Source: Diphasiastrum complanatum (lineage: Eukaryota > Streptophyta > Lycopodiopsida > Lycopodiales > Lycopodiaceae). Taken from it: a stretch of DNA of 64,000 nt. This document shows positions 11,487 to 23,055 of this stretch, one piece after another. The notes under the pieces were generated by a model. The model was not told the DNA's origin. It did not search any database and saw only the letters and a list, made by a program, of their open reading frames with translations. A program made the translations under genes and the position numbers. The stretch spans positions 5,149,246-5,213,245 of the forward strand of contig CM055101.1 of NCBI GenBank assembly GCA_029204225.1. The letters are read 5' to 3'. Every line of letters starts with the position of its first letter. Within the stretch, counting starts at the first letter, position 1.

Positions 11487-12184
11487 ATATCTGGGTAGTC
11501 ATTCTTTTGCAAAAACTAATAAAAATCATTTGGAATTTTTTATTTTTAGCCCCATTTAGCATGTCAAAAAATTAGCTAACAAAGATTGAAATGAAAATGC
11601 AACTGTCAACACACCATTTGAAGTGAGTTTTATGTTGTATGAAACTTAAATAAAAACTTACAACTTACCTTTGCATCAAAAATTTCTTTGTCCTTTTTTA
11701 TGCAAATTGTTCTCAAAAATCGAGAATATGAAATCAATTCTTATCGATAAACGTATTCAAATGTGCATGAGATGAACGCAAGAAATTCAGCATGACTAGA
11801 CCACACAAGCCTTCATCATGCACTTGTAATGAAATCATATGTGTAGTCCAATGACGACTGCAAAACAACCAAACAAACAAACATTTAACATATTAATATC
11901 TAATAGTCAGAGATAAGAGCGTGAACTTCAATTGATTGTAGAAAATACTTACTCATAACAATACGGCACAAAAGCAATCTGAGCACCTTATGGTGCATAT
12001 CACTATTGTAATGTTTTGTTGTCCCTCTTCTCTTTCTTCTTCTTCGAATGTTGCTTCTTGGTCAAAAACAAGACAATTGACTTGTCATTCAAGGAGGAAA
12101 ATCTTTTATTTTTTATTTTTTTCTTGCAGTAGACTGTTGTTAGCCTTTGGAATGCCATCTAAGGAGCATTGCTTAAAAGCAAAA

Positions 12185-12590
12185 CTAATTTTCATAAAGA
12201 GACAGACTTGTAGAAAAAGCCATGATGGCATGTTCATCATACATTGGAGCACCTACTGCTACTAATTGATTTAGAGGCATTATATTTAGATTATCACAGA
12301 TTGATGTTCTTTCATTAATGGCTAGACATTTTTTTCTCAAAAGGATATGAGTAACAATATCTATAGTTTTAAATAAGCCAGTCACAACATCCCGTGCTTC
12401 TTTGGCATTGGAACAATAAGCCACATGATGGGCTATTTGTGAATCTTGAAGGTTTATGAATATGATGGCCAAGCCCTAGCATTTTTTGCTTCCCAATCGA
12501 TCAGCAATTCTTGATCTTCAAACTTAGCTAGTGTGCCATTTACATAACCCCATAATTCTTTTTTCTATTAAATTCAATCCCATCTTGAAT
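12185..12590 (-). pseudogene. Copia G gag fragment
   Basis: On the minus strand, 12590-12470 reads WGYVNGTLAKFEDQELLIDW-type sequence, the N-terminal gag pattern. A stop and frame change follow, then AYCSNAKEARDVV, KCLAINE, LNQLVAVGAPMYDEHAIMAF and SLSLYEN, the UBN2-type gag core. Between gag and the RNase H remnant (11490-12180) there is only non-coding sequence, so the element is internally deleted. The same arrangement, with the same deletion, is in the partner copy at 34066-34440. Confidence 0.75.
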
Positions 12591-12837
12591 TTCCATATGT
12601 GAAAGTCTTCACCATTGAATTTTTCAATTATTCAAATTTCTGAGGATGAACCTTCCATGACTACAAGTTTAAATACATAATTATTGTCAATAATTTGATA
12701 CAATCAAAATAAACCAAAAACAAAAAAAAACTTACAGCTTTATTAATTTGAATAATGAATGTTCATTTGGTAAGCCAGAGGTGTAAAACTTGCTTCTCAA
12801 ATAAAGTAAGTTAAAAGTCGATGTGACTAACTACTGC

Positions 12838-13466
12838 GACTTTTTTGTGTCATTACACATGTTAATAGGTGATTAGGCCAATATTGGCATTAGAGATAAT
12901 TCGAGCAAATACACATGCCACATGATGATTAGGCCAAATCCAAAAGTAAGTTAGCACTTGACACATATCATGATGGTAGAGGGTTACTGACACTTCCTAT
13001 GTGTTGTATTGAGATCATGTGACCAATGACAAGTTAGAGATCCATGAAATTGGTCCAATCAAGTTTGAGGGTCAATATGTCACTAAGCCAATCATATTTA
13101 GAGGAGGAAAAGAAGGGGTCCAACCATGTTTCACTCCCCTTTTCCTCCATTTGCTACTTATATGTGTCTTAGATCAATTCTATGTGAATTTTTCGGAGTT
13201 AATGAGAGTTTCTACATATTGAGTCAAGTTGGCTTTCTCTCTCTACCCGAGAGCAAGGCTTTTCCACACTTGGTTTTTTCTTCCACAAATTTCCACACGT
13301 GTGAATGTACTTTCATGGATGATGTTTGCATGTTTCATTGTGCTCTTGCCTTAGATTTGTGAGATAGATCTTGGATTTCAATCTATGCTTGATCTATGTG
13401 CAATCACTACATCTTAGGAGATCATACTCACACTTTTGGGAACTCCCACACGTGTGAAATTCAACA
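12838..13466 (+). repeat. D-type LTR, 5' end missing
   Basis: Ends in attcaaca followed immediately by a Met-tRNA primer site. The blocks around 12859-12935 (ggtgattaggccaa..ttggc and catgatgattaggc) match the LTR at 36631-36952, which has an intact TGTGAAAAATTG terminus. Two copies of CACACGTGTG lie at 13294-13303 and 13447-13456. The first 140 or so bases are lost at the junction with the segmental duplication. Confidence 0.65.
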
Positions 13467-13479
13467 TGGTATCAGATCC
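13467..13479 (+). promoter_or_regulatory. Primer binding site, initiator Met-tRNA
   Basis: TGGTATCAGATCC directly after the CA end of the D-type LTR, one base different from the usual TGGTATCAGAGC that pairs with the 3' end of initiator Met-tRNA. A leader of about 190 bases follows before the B-type LTR interrupts it at 13668. Confidence 0.8.
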
Positions 13480-13667
13480 TACCTAAGATATCCATGCATC
13501 TATCAAGAGTGTTCTGATTTTTTGCCTTGAAATCAAGTTTGAGAGAGTATAGTTGCATCTCCTTTACTATTTTTTGATTTTAGGATCAAGAGGAGTCATA
13601 ATCACATTGATTGGCCTGGTACTGTGGAATTTAGTGCTCAGAAACATGTGAGGATCAGCCAGCTTTG

Positions 13668-14407
13668 TGTTGGGCATATTCCCATGTAAATAAATAAACT
13701 AGCCAGAAAAACAAAAATAAGTTGCAAGGGTCGTGGCATCCTGCGTGCATAAGCCCATGGCCCAATGAGCACTTGTAAATAATCATTTTTGGAATAAACT
13801 TAACTTTGGGCCATGTAACTAAAATAATATTAAGAGGCCAAAGTTTAAGCTTAGCTTAAGTTTCTTTATGAAATAGTCAAAAGTCAAATGGTGGTACATG
13901 GGGTGTGTTTGTTCCTATACCATAGATTAGTTTGTGCTTTTTGTGAAGGGTGTGGATTTCAGTCCCACCTTCTTGCAAGTACCCCAAAGATAAAAATGCA
14001 CCATTTGTAACCATTTTACATGCTAATAGAGAGGAGGAGACTCTACTAGTTTGTGAGCTTAAGCATTCTCAAGTGCTAATCCATCTTGCTTATGCTTGTT
14101 GTTGTGTTGTGCTATTTGTTCCTAGTTTCCATTGTTCTTGTTTTTTGCAAATTGTGGTTTCTCCATAAGCATGACATTGAGCATTTGAGCTAACCTCCAT
14201 CTCAACTCTCTTTCTGTCTCTCTTTTCACCCTCAATCATGAAGAATGCTTGTGTTTAGAGTTAGTGGAGCTAGAGTTAAGGTTGGTTATTGTTAAAGTAA
14301 AGTTAGTAAGCATCTAAACTAGAAACTAAGTGTAGTTAGGAATCTATATTGTGTTCTAACCCTTCTTGAGGTGGAGGCTACTCAACAACTATCCCACACT
14401 CCCTGCA
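13668..14407 (+). repeat. B-type LTR, plus strand
   Basis: A 740-bp LTR starting TGTTGGGCATATTCCC and ending CCCTGCA, inferred from the PBS that follows and from the reverse-oriented relative at 4502-5383. It is inserted in the leader of the D-type element. The primer site type suggests a Gypsy element, but no coding sequence remains to confirm it. Confidence 0.6.
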
Positions 14408-14408
14408 G

Positions 14409-14426
14409 TGGTGTCGTTGCCAAGGA
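14409..14426 (+). promoter_or_regulatory. Primer binding site, Asp-tRNA-like
   Basis: TGGTGTCGTTGCCAAGGA is a close variant of TGGCGCCGTTGCCGGGGA, the site complementary to plant Asp-tRNA that is used by several Gypsy lineages. Its position two bases after the LTR end supports the LTR boundary. This is the only non-Met primer site I found. Confidence 0.6.
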
Positions 14427-15175
14427 TAGGTTATCACTAACTAGCTATAGTTGTTCTTTTAGTTTTTTTTTTGCTTTTTAGTCTGTTTTAGGTGGATTTT
14501 GGGGTAGAGTTTGCTTGTTTGTGTGATTTTTGGTGATTGGACTATTGAGAGCTAGTGGAGGAGATGTGGAAGGGTAGTGGAGACCCAAAACTGTCTCTAA
14601 GGGCTTTGCATCCCATCACAAACCTTGAAAACCATAAAAAAACGTTCAAATCTATTTTTGGAGGGAAAAAGTGGCCGGAAATCACTCTAGACCTTTTTTT
14701 CAAAAAACCCACTAGAAACTAACCTTCACATGACTGGCAGTAGCTCCAGGGTACTGTCCCAGACCTGCATAGAAGCCTATGAAGGTTTCTTCCAACCAGA
14801 TTTCAAAAACTCAAAGAAAAACCCATAAAAAATTCATAAATCCCTTGTAAATATAAAAAATAAAATTCAAACTGAAAACTAACCTTCATAGAGGCTATTG
14901 AAGCTCCAGATAGTAACACTGTAAATCCTGGGAGAGTTAGTTTGATATTTAAAGCCCTCTATGAAGGTTTCCAAGATCAAGGCGAAAAAAACAGACCGAA
15001 CCCTTGTGGACATCAAAATTTCCAGTTTCAGTATGAAGTAACCTTCGTAGAGAATCTGAAGTTCCATCTCAATGAGACAAGGACACAAAAAAGCCTGCGA
15101 GAATTAGTTTGATTCCAGTGAGTTGAAAAGTAGATTTAAGTGCTTAAGAATCGCAAAGTCATCAAATATAGAAAA
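14427..15175 (+). other. Leader of B-type element, non-coding
   Basis: AT-rich sequence after the B-type primer site. It contains three loosely repeated blocks around cttcataga/ctatgaaggttt (14720-14790, 14880-14970, 15035-15060), which alternate in orientation. No gag frame is visible before the A-type LTR starts at 15176. Confidence 0.45.
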
Positions 15176-15634
15176 TGTGAGAGATTTCAACTAGTTTAGT
15201 CATATTTTGGTAAATTGTCAATAAGAGGGCAAAACTCATTTAGACTTAGAGATAAACTTTTTGAAGTTATATTAGTTTAAAATACATTCAATAAACACTT
15301 TTGGAAAGTGTGGAAAAGTTGGTAGTCGAGTTTGAGAGAGATTCAAATTTGAACTTTAGGTACATTGAATCTAGACCCAAAAATAGTAGGGTTTACATTT
15401 TGGAGGGAAAGCCAAGTAGCCAAATAGGGTTTGGACACTTTATAAAAGGATGTAACTCATGGAGAGACATATCTTCTCTCTTCTCTCTCTCATTTCATCA
15501 TTATACATGGTTCTCTTTGGGTTCTACTACTCATTGGTGCACTCTCATGATGCTATCTTGCAATTCTATGTGTAGAATGATCATTTATTGCTATTTTTGG
15601 TTTCACACGTGTGAAATATAGTAGGGTATTGCTT
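15176..15634 (+). repeat. A-type LTR, truncated
   Basis: Starts TGTGAGAGATTTCAAC exactly as the copy at 51779, with unrelated sequence before it, so this is a true LTR terminus. It keeps the TATA-like ttataaaagg (15443) and a perfect 14-bp palindrome TTCACACGTGTGAA (15602-15615). At about 15634 it breaks off into Copia GAG-pre-integrase sequence instead of continuing to the TCACA end. Confidence 0.8.
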
Positions 15635-16924
15635 TGTTATCTACGGAGGAGCTGTGGCATAGAAGGTTGGGACATTCTAACTTTACATCTATGTCTTCTA
15701 CAGTAAACCAAATAAATTGTACACTAATTACATCATTACATTTAGAGCTTATACTAATGAATCAAATTAGAACTGATTTCTAACTATCTACATGAGGCAA
15801 ACTGAGGTATAGTATGAGAACTACATGAGGCAACTTGAGGGCTTCACAAAGAAGGAAGTTGAAGATAATATGTGTAATGACTCATTTGAGAACAAGTTTT
15901 TATTTCTTAGTGATCTAAAACTTGTTATGAACCAATTAAGAGTAAATTGGTTGTTTGATCGAATGAGTGCTCTCGGATTTTGGAAACAACTTGGTGCATT
16001 TTTCATAGGAAAAAGTAGTAGGTACATTGATGAGAAAGATATATACACCCCGAAGGGGAAGTTTAAACGAAGGTAAGCTCAAACCAGAGCGAAGCTTGCA
16101 GTACAGTTAAGATTAATCCAGATCTTGGCATTAAAAATAAAAGTGCATAAACTATGATGATGTCAGTGGGAGTCTGCCAACTGACTGCAGCAGATTAGAA
16201 AAGTGAAAAGGCGGTGAGTTGGCTAATGAAGGGAGATGAGATGTAGCAGACCCAGCCACCGTCACCCACTATAGAACTGATAGGGCCTGAGCACGTTGCA
16301 GGGCAATGGAAATACATTGTTTGAAAGAGAGCAAGAATGAGTTAATCACTCATTGTTTTGAAAATTGTGTTTTTTCTTATGGAGAGGCAAATTGTAAGCT
16401 TCTTATGAGAACAAGTGAAACATCCTTCAAGGACACTTATATCCATAAGCAAGTATGTAGCCAGCCTCATGAAGCTCAAGATCACTAGTAATTACAAGAT
16501 TAGAAAAATCATGTTTACTTTTGATGATTTGTGGACTCATCATTTTAGCATGATAAATCTTGGTAATAGTAGCAAGTACATATTTTCTGATCTTGATCAG
16601 TCTGATTTTTACAAGACATGGAGACATCAGATTTCCTTCAAAGAGAAGCATCAAGATCAAGGAGGAACAAGTTTCAAGATCATGCATCTTCACTCAACAT
16701 GGAAGAAATCAAGTGCAAAGGTGCAAGGAAGAATCAAGACTCTTCATTCCATCTTGGAGGAGATCAATATCAAAGAAGCTCTATCTTTGGGGGCTCATTA
16801 GCTCTCATCTTTGGGGGCTCATTACTTATCTTCTAAAACTGAATATGATTCATTTATGATGTTAAGATCAGGTCCTAGAATTGTATATGGATACATTATT
16901 GTTTTCAAGGCTAGATTTGAGGAG
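15635..16924 (+). pseudogene. Mixed remnants: Copia bit and D-type internal ORF
   Basis: 15645-15690 reads EELWHRRLGHSNFTSM, the Copia GAG-pre-integrase motif. From 15825 two frames (15825-16076 and 16306-16488) read LRVNWLFDRMSALGFWK and ESKNEL..H...N..F..GEA..KLL..TSE...DTYI. Both match, block by block, the ORF at 35959-36513 (LKIKWLSHQVYALGSSK, SKSKNELVAHSLKNHAFTW). About 230 bases without similarity separate the two frames. The stretch ends in a purine-rich ttgaggag before an LTR terminus at 16925, as at the 36-kb locus. The function of this ORF is unknown. Confidence 0.5.
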
Positions 16925-17150
16925 TGTGAAAAATTGCCTATGTTGGCAAATCTAGCCATGTAGAACTTTGTAAATATTGTGTATAATTGGGTTCCACACA
17001 TGTAAGGCCAATATGCCACGTGGAAACCCACTCCTAATGTAGTTTAGTTCACGTCAAGAGAGTTGGTCATGTCTATTTGGTGGTCATCCCTACTTTATAG
17101 GACCTACACCTAAGTTTAAGGTGAAAATTTGACCAACTAGCTACCTGACC
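16925..17150 (+). repeat. D-type LTR start, truncated
   Basis: Begins TGTGAAAAATTG right after gaggag, the same PPT-LTR join as at 36631. It has a mutated palindrome (cacacatgt at about 16995). Similarity to the other D-type LTRs is clear only near the terminus. The right edge is estimated. Confidence 0.5.
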
Positions 17151-17295
17151 AAGCATAACTCTAGGATCTAGGCTAGGGTTTCATTTTAGAGCAGGAAGAG
17201 TGAGTTAACTTCCTTATTACATGCTGGAAATCCACCTAACTTAAAGAAGGAAGTCAAATTTGCTATGTATTTTCTGTGAAGGATCAAATATGGAC

Positions 17296-18715
17296 CAGAC
17301 GAGTGTGTGACAAAATACAAGGTAAGACTGGTAGCAAAAGGTTTCTCTCAGAGATACGGTACCGATTACTCTGAAACCTTCTCTCATGTCGTCAAGCATT
17401 CATCCCTACGTCTATTATTTGCATATGCAACAGCTTATGACCTCAGGATCCACATTCTGGACTAGAAGGCAGCCTTCTTGCATGGCAAACTAGACAAAGA
17501 GGTATACATGGATCAACCCCCAGGATTCGTCTCGAATTCACTTCCTGACTATGTATGCAGAATGCATAGAAGCATCTATGGTCTGAAGCAATCAGCCCGA
17601 CAATGGTACAAGAAGAAAGATCAAGCCCTGAAATCATTGGGATTCAAGCCTCTGTTGGCCGACTTCAATGTGTATGTCAGAATTATAGATGGGCAGATCA
17701 TCATTGTGGTTGAATATGTGGACGACACTCTGATACTGTGCAGGAGTGAACAGCTAATTGTTGAAGTATAGACAGACATCTCGAAACATTTCGAGATAGT
17801 GGATCTGGGAGAAGCCAGGTGTTACCTAGGCTTACAAATTGACAGGGACTATGAGGGAGGTAAGTTATACCTTCACCAGTCCAGATACACCCAGAAGATC
17901 CTAGAGGACTTTGGGATGCTGAACTGCAAAGGAGCAAACACTCCAATGCTCGCAGGGACGGTGCTGACGAATGATGACTGTCCAAAGACTGAGAAAGAAA
18001 GAGAACAGATGCAGCTCACACCTTACATGAAGCTGATAGGATCACTCATGTATTTTGCAGACAATACACGTCCTGATATTGCCTATGCAGTATTCAAGAT
18101 GAGCCAATTCTGCACGAATCCAAGCTCGACACATTGGAAGATTGCAAAAAGAATTTTGCAATATCTTTAATTAATGAGAGATTATGACTTGTGTTATTGT
18201 CATGGTGCAGGTCTCAGGATACTTTTCTACAGCGATGCTAGTTGGGTATCTCTCAAGGATGACTGTAAAAGTGTCTCAAGAGGATGCACCATTGCATCAG
18301 AATCAGCAATTCTTTGGGTCAGCAAGAAGCAGACCATTGTAGTCCAGTCATCCTACGAAGCAGAGTATGTAGCAGCAGCAAAGATGGCCAACGAAATAAT
18401 TTGTCTAAGGCAGTTCCTGGACGAATTGGACGAAACAAGGAATGAGCTACTAGTCTTACAGATGGACAACACCTCTGCAATACACCTGACGAAAGATCTC
18501 GTGTTTCATTCCATAACAAAACACATTTCGATCAAGTATCACTTGATCAGGGATCTAATTGAGAAGAAAATGATGCAGACCACCTTCATAGGAACGAAAG
18601 ATATGGTTGTAGACATCTTCACTAAAGCTCTGGACAAAGGGCTCTTTGAGAGGCAAAGGAGCAGTCTCGGGATCATAAAGCTACCACGCTTTGGGAGGGA
18701 GCTGAAGAAACAAAG
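17296..18715 (+). pseudogene. Copia H pol remnant: RT and RNase H
   Basis: RT begins at YKVRLVAKGFSQRYGTDYSETFS; an in-frame stop lies near 17464 (ILD-stop-KAAFLHG). RT continues through YMDQPPGF, IYGLKQSARQWY and the active-site VEYVDDTLILC (about 17715), with a second stop at 17769. Then come DLGEARCYLGLQI and NTRPDIAYAVFKMSQ, a stop at 18168, and RNase H with FYSDASW, ILWVSKKQTIVVQSSYEAEY, MDNTSAIHLTKD and DIFTKALDK. RT and RNase H are nearly full length but gag, protease and integrase are absent. The different residues and LTR separate it from families C, E and F. Confidence 0.92.
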
Positions 18716-19752
18716 TGTTTTTGATTGCAAAGCCTTGCTAGCTTTCAGTCCTCCACTTGACGAAGATGTTCGCAAACATGAAAGTCAAAAGACATGAAAC
18801 ACGAAAGGTCTCGCGAACACGAAAGTCAATGGAGTCGAAACACGAAAGGTTCCGCGAACACGAAAGATCCACGAACGAGATCCCTTTGCGGTCCAGTACG
18901 AGAGAAAGGCAGACGAGCTAAACAAAACCAACGGTGGAGATGAAACCGACGACGTGACACAAAAAATGTCACGAAAGTCGTTTTTCCCTCACGCTCCAAA
19001 GAGTACCAGCAGAGATTGTGCAAGTACCCAGAAGTACAGAAATCTGATATGATGGCATGACGTCAATAGATACTCCCTAGGTCGTGGCTAAACTGCCACT
19101 CTTGTAATTCTCTGATTAGTTGTAGATGGTTAATCACTCTAATCTTTGATTTGCATAGAGAGACTGTACTTACTGAATAATACTTGACATATATCATATA
19201 GGATACACAGTGTGTAACCAAAAAAAAAAAAGAGTGCAGAAGTCTGATGCTAGTAAGCAATCAAGACGCACACAGACAGAAGCTCAGCCTGCGTGCCAAC
19301 TCTGTCTAGGATCAGAAGATCCATTGTCCACTAGTGAAGCGAGACTATTATCCGTGAGAAAAGTGTATCTCTCTCACGCCAATGCACTGTGTGAATTCAC
19401 ATGTAGTGCTCCCTGAAGAAATCAGAGAAAATCGGTATAGATTATCTTATAGTTGCGCATGATCTTAAAATGTTGAATGCTTATGCTGATAGATTTCATG
19501 TCTGAGTTTTCTTGTTCACTTTGTATTCCGCACTTTGGTTAAAACTTGTTGAATGTTGTATTAATTGTATAAACATAGATCAGTAGTATCTGACTACACT
19601 CTAGAGGACTGTAGGAGTGATTCAGCTGGCAGTGCCTAGCGTTCGCATCTGAACTCCATCCGGGTCTTGCAAGAGGAACATGCTTCGCCTTCACGAAAGT
19701 TTTCGTGATCACGACTGTGCTTCAGAGCATATGTCCTGAAGTGTTCCCTTCA
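18716..19752 (+). repeat. LTR of Copia H (limits approximate)
   Basis: Follows the pol end and a purine-rich gggagggagctgaagaa. It starts at TGTTTTTG and ends near cccttca, where a Met-tRNA primer site begins at 19754. The relative at 50956-51778 shares the entry (gaagaaacaaa then tgttt), the mid part (ttgtaat.tc..tgatta) and the ttattccgcac block. The first 250 bases carry short tandem repeats. Confidence 0.55.
18790..18880 (+). repeat. About 42-bp tandem repeat in LTR of Copia H
   Basis: Two imperfect copies of a unit containing gaaacacgaaaggt, then cgcgaacacgaaag, starting at about 18796 and 18838. Further partial copies of cgaacacgaaag lie on both sides. A repeat of similar size and composition, but different sequence, is at the same place in the related fragment at 51066-51200. 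Confidence 0.7.
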
Positions 19753-19753
19753 G

Positions 19754-19765
19754 TGGTATCAGAGC
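19754..19765 (+). promoter_or_regulatory. Primer binding site after Copia H LTR
   Basis: TGGTATCAGAGC, complementary to initiator Met-tRNA, lies just after the LTR end. A primer site belongs after a 5' LTR, yet this LTR follows a pol 3' end. It therefore served, or serves, as both 3' LTR of one copy and 5' LTR of the next. The sequence after it diverges within 20 bases. Confidence 0.7.
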
Positions 19766-19769
19766 ATAT

Positions 19770-20077
19770 CACATTCCATCAGCCCATTTATACCTTCCTA
19801 ACTCGTCAAACTTTAAAAATAGTGGGAACCCATTCAAAATTGGAGGGAGCCAATTTGGAATTTGAATTTGGACCAATTTTGGTGGGAGTCCCAACTTTAT
19901 TCACTAACTTGACATTTAGGCCTGCGACACAAAAAGGCCTAAATTTCTTTTATTGACTTTCTAATTAATCAAATAACTATTTGATTATCAGACTGGACTT
20001 ACACACGTAGGGTGCCAAATTCCTCTCACTTATTAACGAGGGTTAGGGTTGCCTCAGGATCCGTAAACCCTCCAACA
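19770..20077 (-). repeat. B-like LTR fragment, reverse orientation
   Basis: The reverse complement starts TGTTGGAGGGTTTACGG at 20077. The inner part (cccaactttattcactaacttgaca, in pieces) resembles 5170-5215 of the reverse-oriented B-type LTR. It interrupts a minus-strand Copia RT just after QIPNIDYN. It contains gggttagggtt, a telomere-like pair. Confidence 0.45.
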
Positions 20078-22440
20078 TATTGTAGTCAATGTTAGGGATC
20101 TGAGCAAATTCTTGTGCTACTGGTTTTTCCTTCCTTCTATCAATCGCTCCATTGGCATTGTATTTGATCTTGAAAACCCATTTGCAATCAATAAGATTGC
20201 AGCCAGTAGGAGCTTCGACTAGTGACCATGTCTGGTTCTTGATCAAAGAGGAATTTTCTGTCCGTTGCTTCTTTCAGAGATCGGAGTCTGGTAGGCTAAG
20301 TGCCTCATCGACTGATGTCGATTTCTGCATTAAAAGACAAGCATACACAAGAGTATACCTTGTGGATTGTGTGTGCACTCGGCTTGATCTTCTTGGAGAA
20401 AGTATCGGTTGATGATCCAATTCTCAAATTTGTCTTTGCTGAGTATCAGCAGATTCTTTTTCTGACTCGTTGTTGGGTAGTTGGTCAATTATTTGCATGC
20501 TTGAGCCAGAAGCTTGAATTGTCATGTCAGAGGAAGTTTCAATAGGAACTTTTTCCTTGCCTTTGAGGTCGACAAACTGATCCTCGATAAAGACTGTATC
20601 CTTGCTGAACAAAGTCTGCTGGGTATCGGGTCCATACAACTTGTAGGTGTTGTCAGATGAAGTAGAGTCCAATGAAGATTGTTTTGAGACTTTAAAAGTC
20701 AAATTTCTCGTCTCTTTTAGGATTTGCGCGTAGGCGATGCATCCGAATACTCATAGGTTCTTCAATGAAGGCTTTGAGCCTGTCCACACCTCATGGGGTG
20801 TTCTACTTGAGAGGGCCTTCGTCGATGAGAACATCTGTTGTGGATATAAGTTGTAGTGGAGACAACTTCAGCCTAGAAACTCTTTGGCAAAGATGAGTGT
20901 GCCAGCATACATTTGGCTGACTCAACCAGAGTACGATTCTTCCTCTCGGCTAAGCCATTAGACTGAGGTGAATAAGGAGTGATAAACTACTGTTCAATGT
21001 CTTGGCTCTGGCAGTATTCCTTGAATTTGGTAGAGATGTACTCTCCACCATTATCGGACCTTAGGTCTTTGATTGTTCTACCAGTCTCTTTCTCTGCACG
21101 CTCCTTGAAGATTCTGAAGCAGTTGAAAGCTTCTGATTTCTTCTTAATAAAACAAACCATAGTCCTTTTGGAAAATTCATCAATAAAAGTTATAAAATAC
21201 TTTGCATCTTTTCGTGAAGGATTTTGCATTGGACCATAGATATTTGAATGTATAAGATCTAGTATCCTCTAGCAGTATGTTGATGGCTTGATCTAAATGG
21301 TTTTCTTGTCTGCTTACAGACTAAACAGTCTTGACAGACATGTAATTTGACTTTCTTGTCAGGATAGTCGATATCAAGAACAATGGATTGCTTAGACATT
21401 TGTTGTACAGAAGCATAATGAAAATGACCAAGTCTATAATGCCAATGTAAATCTAATTTATCTAAATAGAAGTACTAAGTGCTTGACTAGAGGTAGAAAA
21501 ACAATGACTTAATTTGTACAAGTATGCATGTCTCTTTCCGAGTGCTAGGATCTTCTCTGTCCTATCAACTACTTTACATTGATTAGATTCAAATTCTACT
21601 TTATGTCCTAGATCTGTAATCCTGCTAACAGAGAGCAGATTTGTAGACAGATTTGGTATATGAAGAACATTTGAAAGTAGTTTACATTGATCATTGGCAA
21701 AGCCTCAATCTTATTGTACCTTCACCTTTGATAGCTTGAGTGCTATTGTCGCCAAGGTAAACATATTGTTTGGTATTGTAAGGCATATAGGACTCAAAAA
21801 AACCGATATGGCTAGTCATATGCTGTGTGGCACTGAAATCAAGAAACCAAGAGCTGTCGTTGGATGCTTCTTGATGATTTGTTGTGAAGGCATCATGATC
21901 CGATTCTTGAATGGGCTGTGGAGCTTCTGCAGCTGCATTTGCACTTGATTCGACTGTTCTTTGTGCTATTCTTTGCCTACAGTATCCGACAATCTTGGAT
22001 CTCGTGGTTGGTACGCTTGTAGTATTTATAGAACAGCTTCTTCTTTGTCGGCTGATTTGACTACTCGTGACGATGTGTCGGTCTTTGATCTTTCTTCGGG
22101 ACTTTCTTCTTCTACTTGGTCGAGCCTTTGTTGGTGTATAGGGCATGAGAGTCAACAATCGAGGAACTGGAGGCTTTGTTCCTTCGAGAGTCTTCTTGTA
22201 ACAGCATTGTGATGACTCTTGAAAGAGTCAGTTCGGGGTGTGTCATGATGATCATCACCTAACTGTCATACGATCTTGGCAAGCTTGACAGTAATGTCAT
22301 TACTACGTCTTGATCGTCTATGACAGATCCGACAACGGCCATTTGTTTTAGCAGGTTCTTGAACTGGTTGATGTGATTCCGCAAAAATACCAAAGCTCCA
22401 TGAATAGCTCAATAATCTATTTGTCATTCAGAGCACAATT
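20078..22440 (-). pseudogene. Copia (family E) remnant, gag to RT start
   Basis: Read on the minus strand. Gag comes first (INQFKNLLKQMAVVG..IDDQDVVMTLLSSLP, 22380-22240). A zinc knuckle follows in which both first cysteines are tyrosine (YKYYKRTNHEIQDC, about 22045-22000). Next is protease with WFLDFSATQHMTSH (DSG changed to DFS, about 21850), then a degraded GAG-pre region (21470-21380). Integrase shows YFITFIDEFSKRTMV and DLRSDNGGEYISTKF (21200-21010). The linker is at 20702-20424, and the RT start NQTWSLVEAP..LIDCKWVFKIKYNANGAID is at 20246-20100, ending at the B-like LTR. Multiple frameshifts make it non-functional. The protease and knuckle changes show it could not act even if the frames were joined. 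Confidence 0.9.
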
Positions 22441-22903
22441 GTATTGTTCTTTCTCTCTGTTATTATAGAGTATCAACTCAGAAAAAACTCTATTCTGCAT
22501 TCAGACTATATTTTCTACACGACTAATCAATCCATGTTCCAATACTCTATGAATGTTGACTTCTTATGTTCAAATAGATCTATACTCGTAGATAAATTTA
22601 TTCGTAGATTAAATTGTTTAGTATGATGACTGATAGCTTTTGTCGATTTATCGCTCTAAGATACTTCACCTAAAATGCTTTCGCAAAGCTAAATCGGTAA
22701 TCAAGGTATATGTGCATGGCTAGGTAATTGGCTTAGTCGATCCAGTGACTTCGAAGTTGTGATCAAGTAGAACATACTTCAAGATGTCGAAGTTAGTCTG
22801 ATCTCTAGACCAATAGACTTAGTTGCATGCACCAAGGATTCCCTGTTGCTACTCTTTTGCTACGACAGGCATTGTCGGTTGTTCCACCATTCGAATACCA
22901 AAA
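22441..22903 (+). repeat. Probable LTR before a plus-strand gag
   Basis: The only evidence is position: it ends at a Met-tRNA primer site (22904) that precedes a plus-strand gag. The 5' terminus is not identified and no second copy is in the window. It is AT-rich and non-coding. Confidence 0.35.
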
Positions 22904-22915
22904 TGGTATCAGAGC
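22904..22915 (+). promoter_or_regulatory. Primer binding site, initiator Met-tRNA
   Basis: TGGTATCAGAGC, followed 140 bases later by a gag start. The sequence before it ends ccaaaa rather than CA, so the LTR end is degraded or misplaced by a base or two. A near repeat (atggtgtcaaagc) occurs at 22951-22963. Confidence 0.65.
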
Positions 22916-23055
22916 GATTAATTATTGCTCCATGTTTATTTGATACCAATATGGTGTCAAAGCTATTGTTCTGATAATATAGTGTAGACATTTTCTATAG
23001 TTATTTCCAGTCATGTTATTCTACTATTTGTATTACATTTATCCTGAAATTTAAA

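Larger units (their letters stand above)
10537..12837. repeat. Segmental duplication copy 1 (partner 32464-34691)
   Basis: This 2301-bp block is almost collinear with 32464-34691 in the same orientation, with scattered substitutions and small indels (for example about 30 bases near 11245-11275 present only here). The first part (10537 to about 10860) is not retroelement-like. It resembles the tandem-repeated sequence downstream of the NDR1/HIN1-like gene (27061-27197, 32339-32463), so the block probably originated there. The rest is a minus-strand Copia remnant (G) with LTR edge at 11214, RNase H end and gag. Flanks outside the block differ between the copies. Confidence 0.85.
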
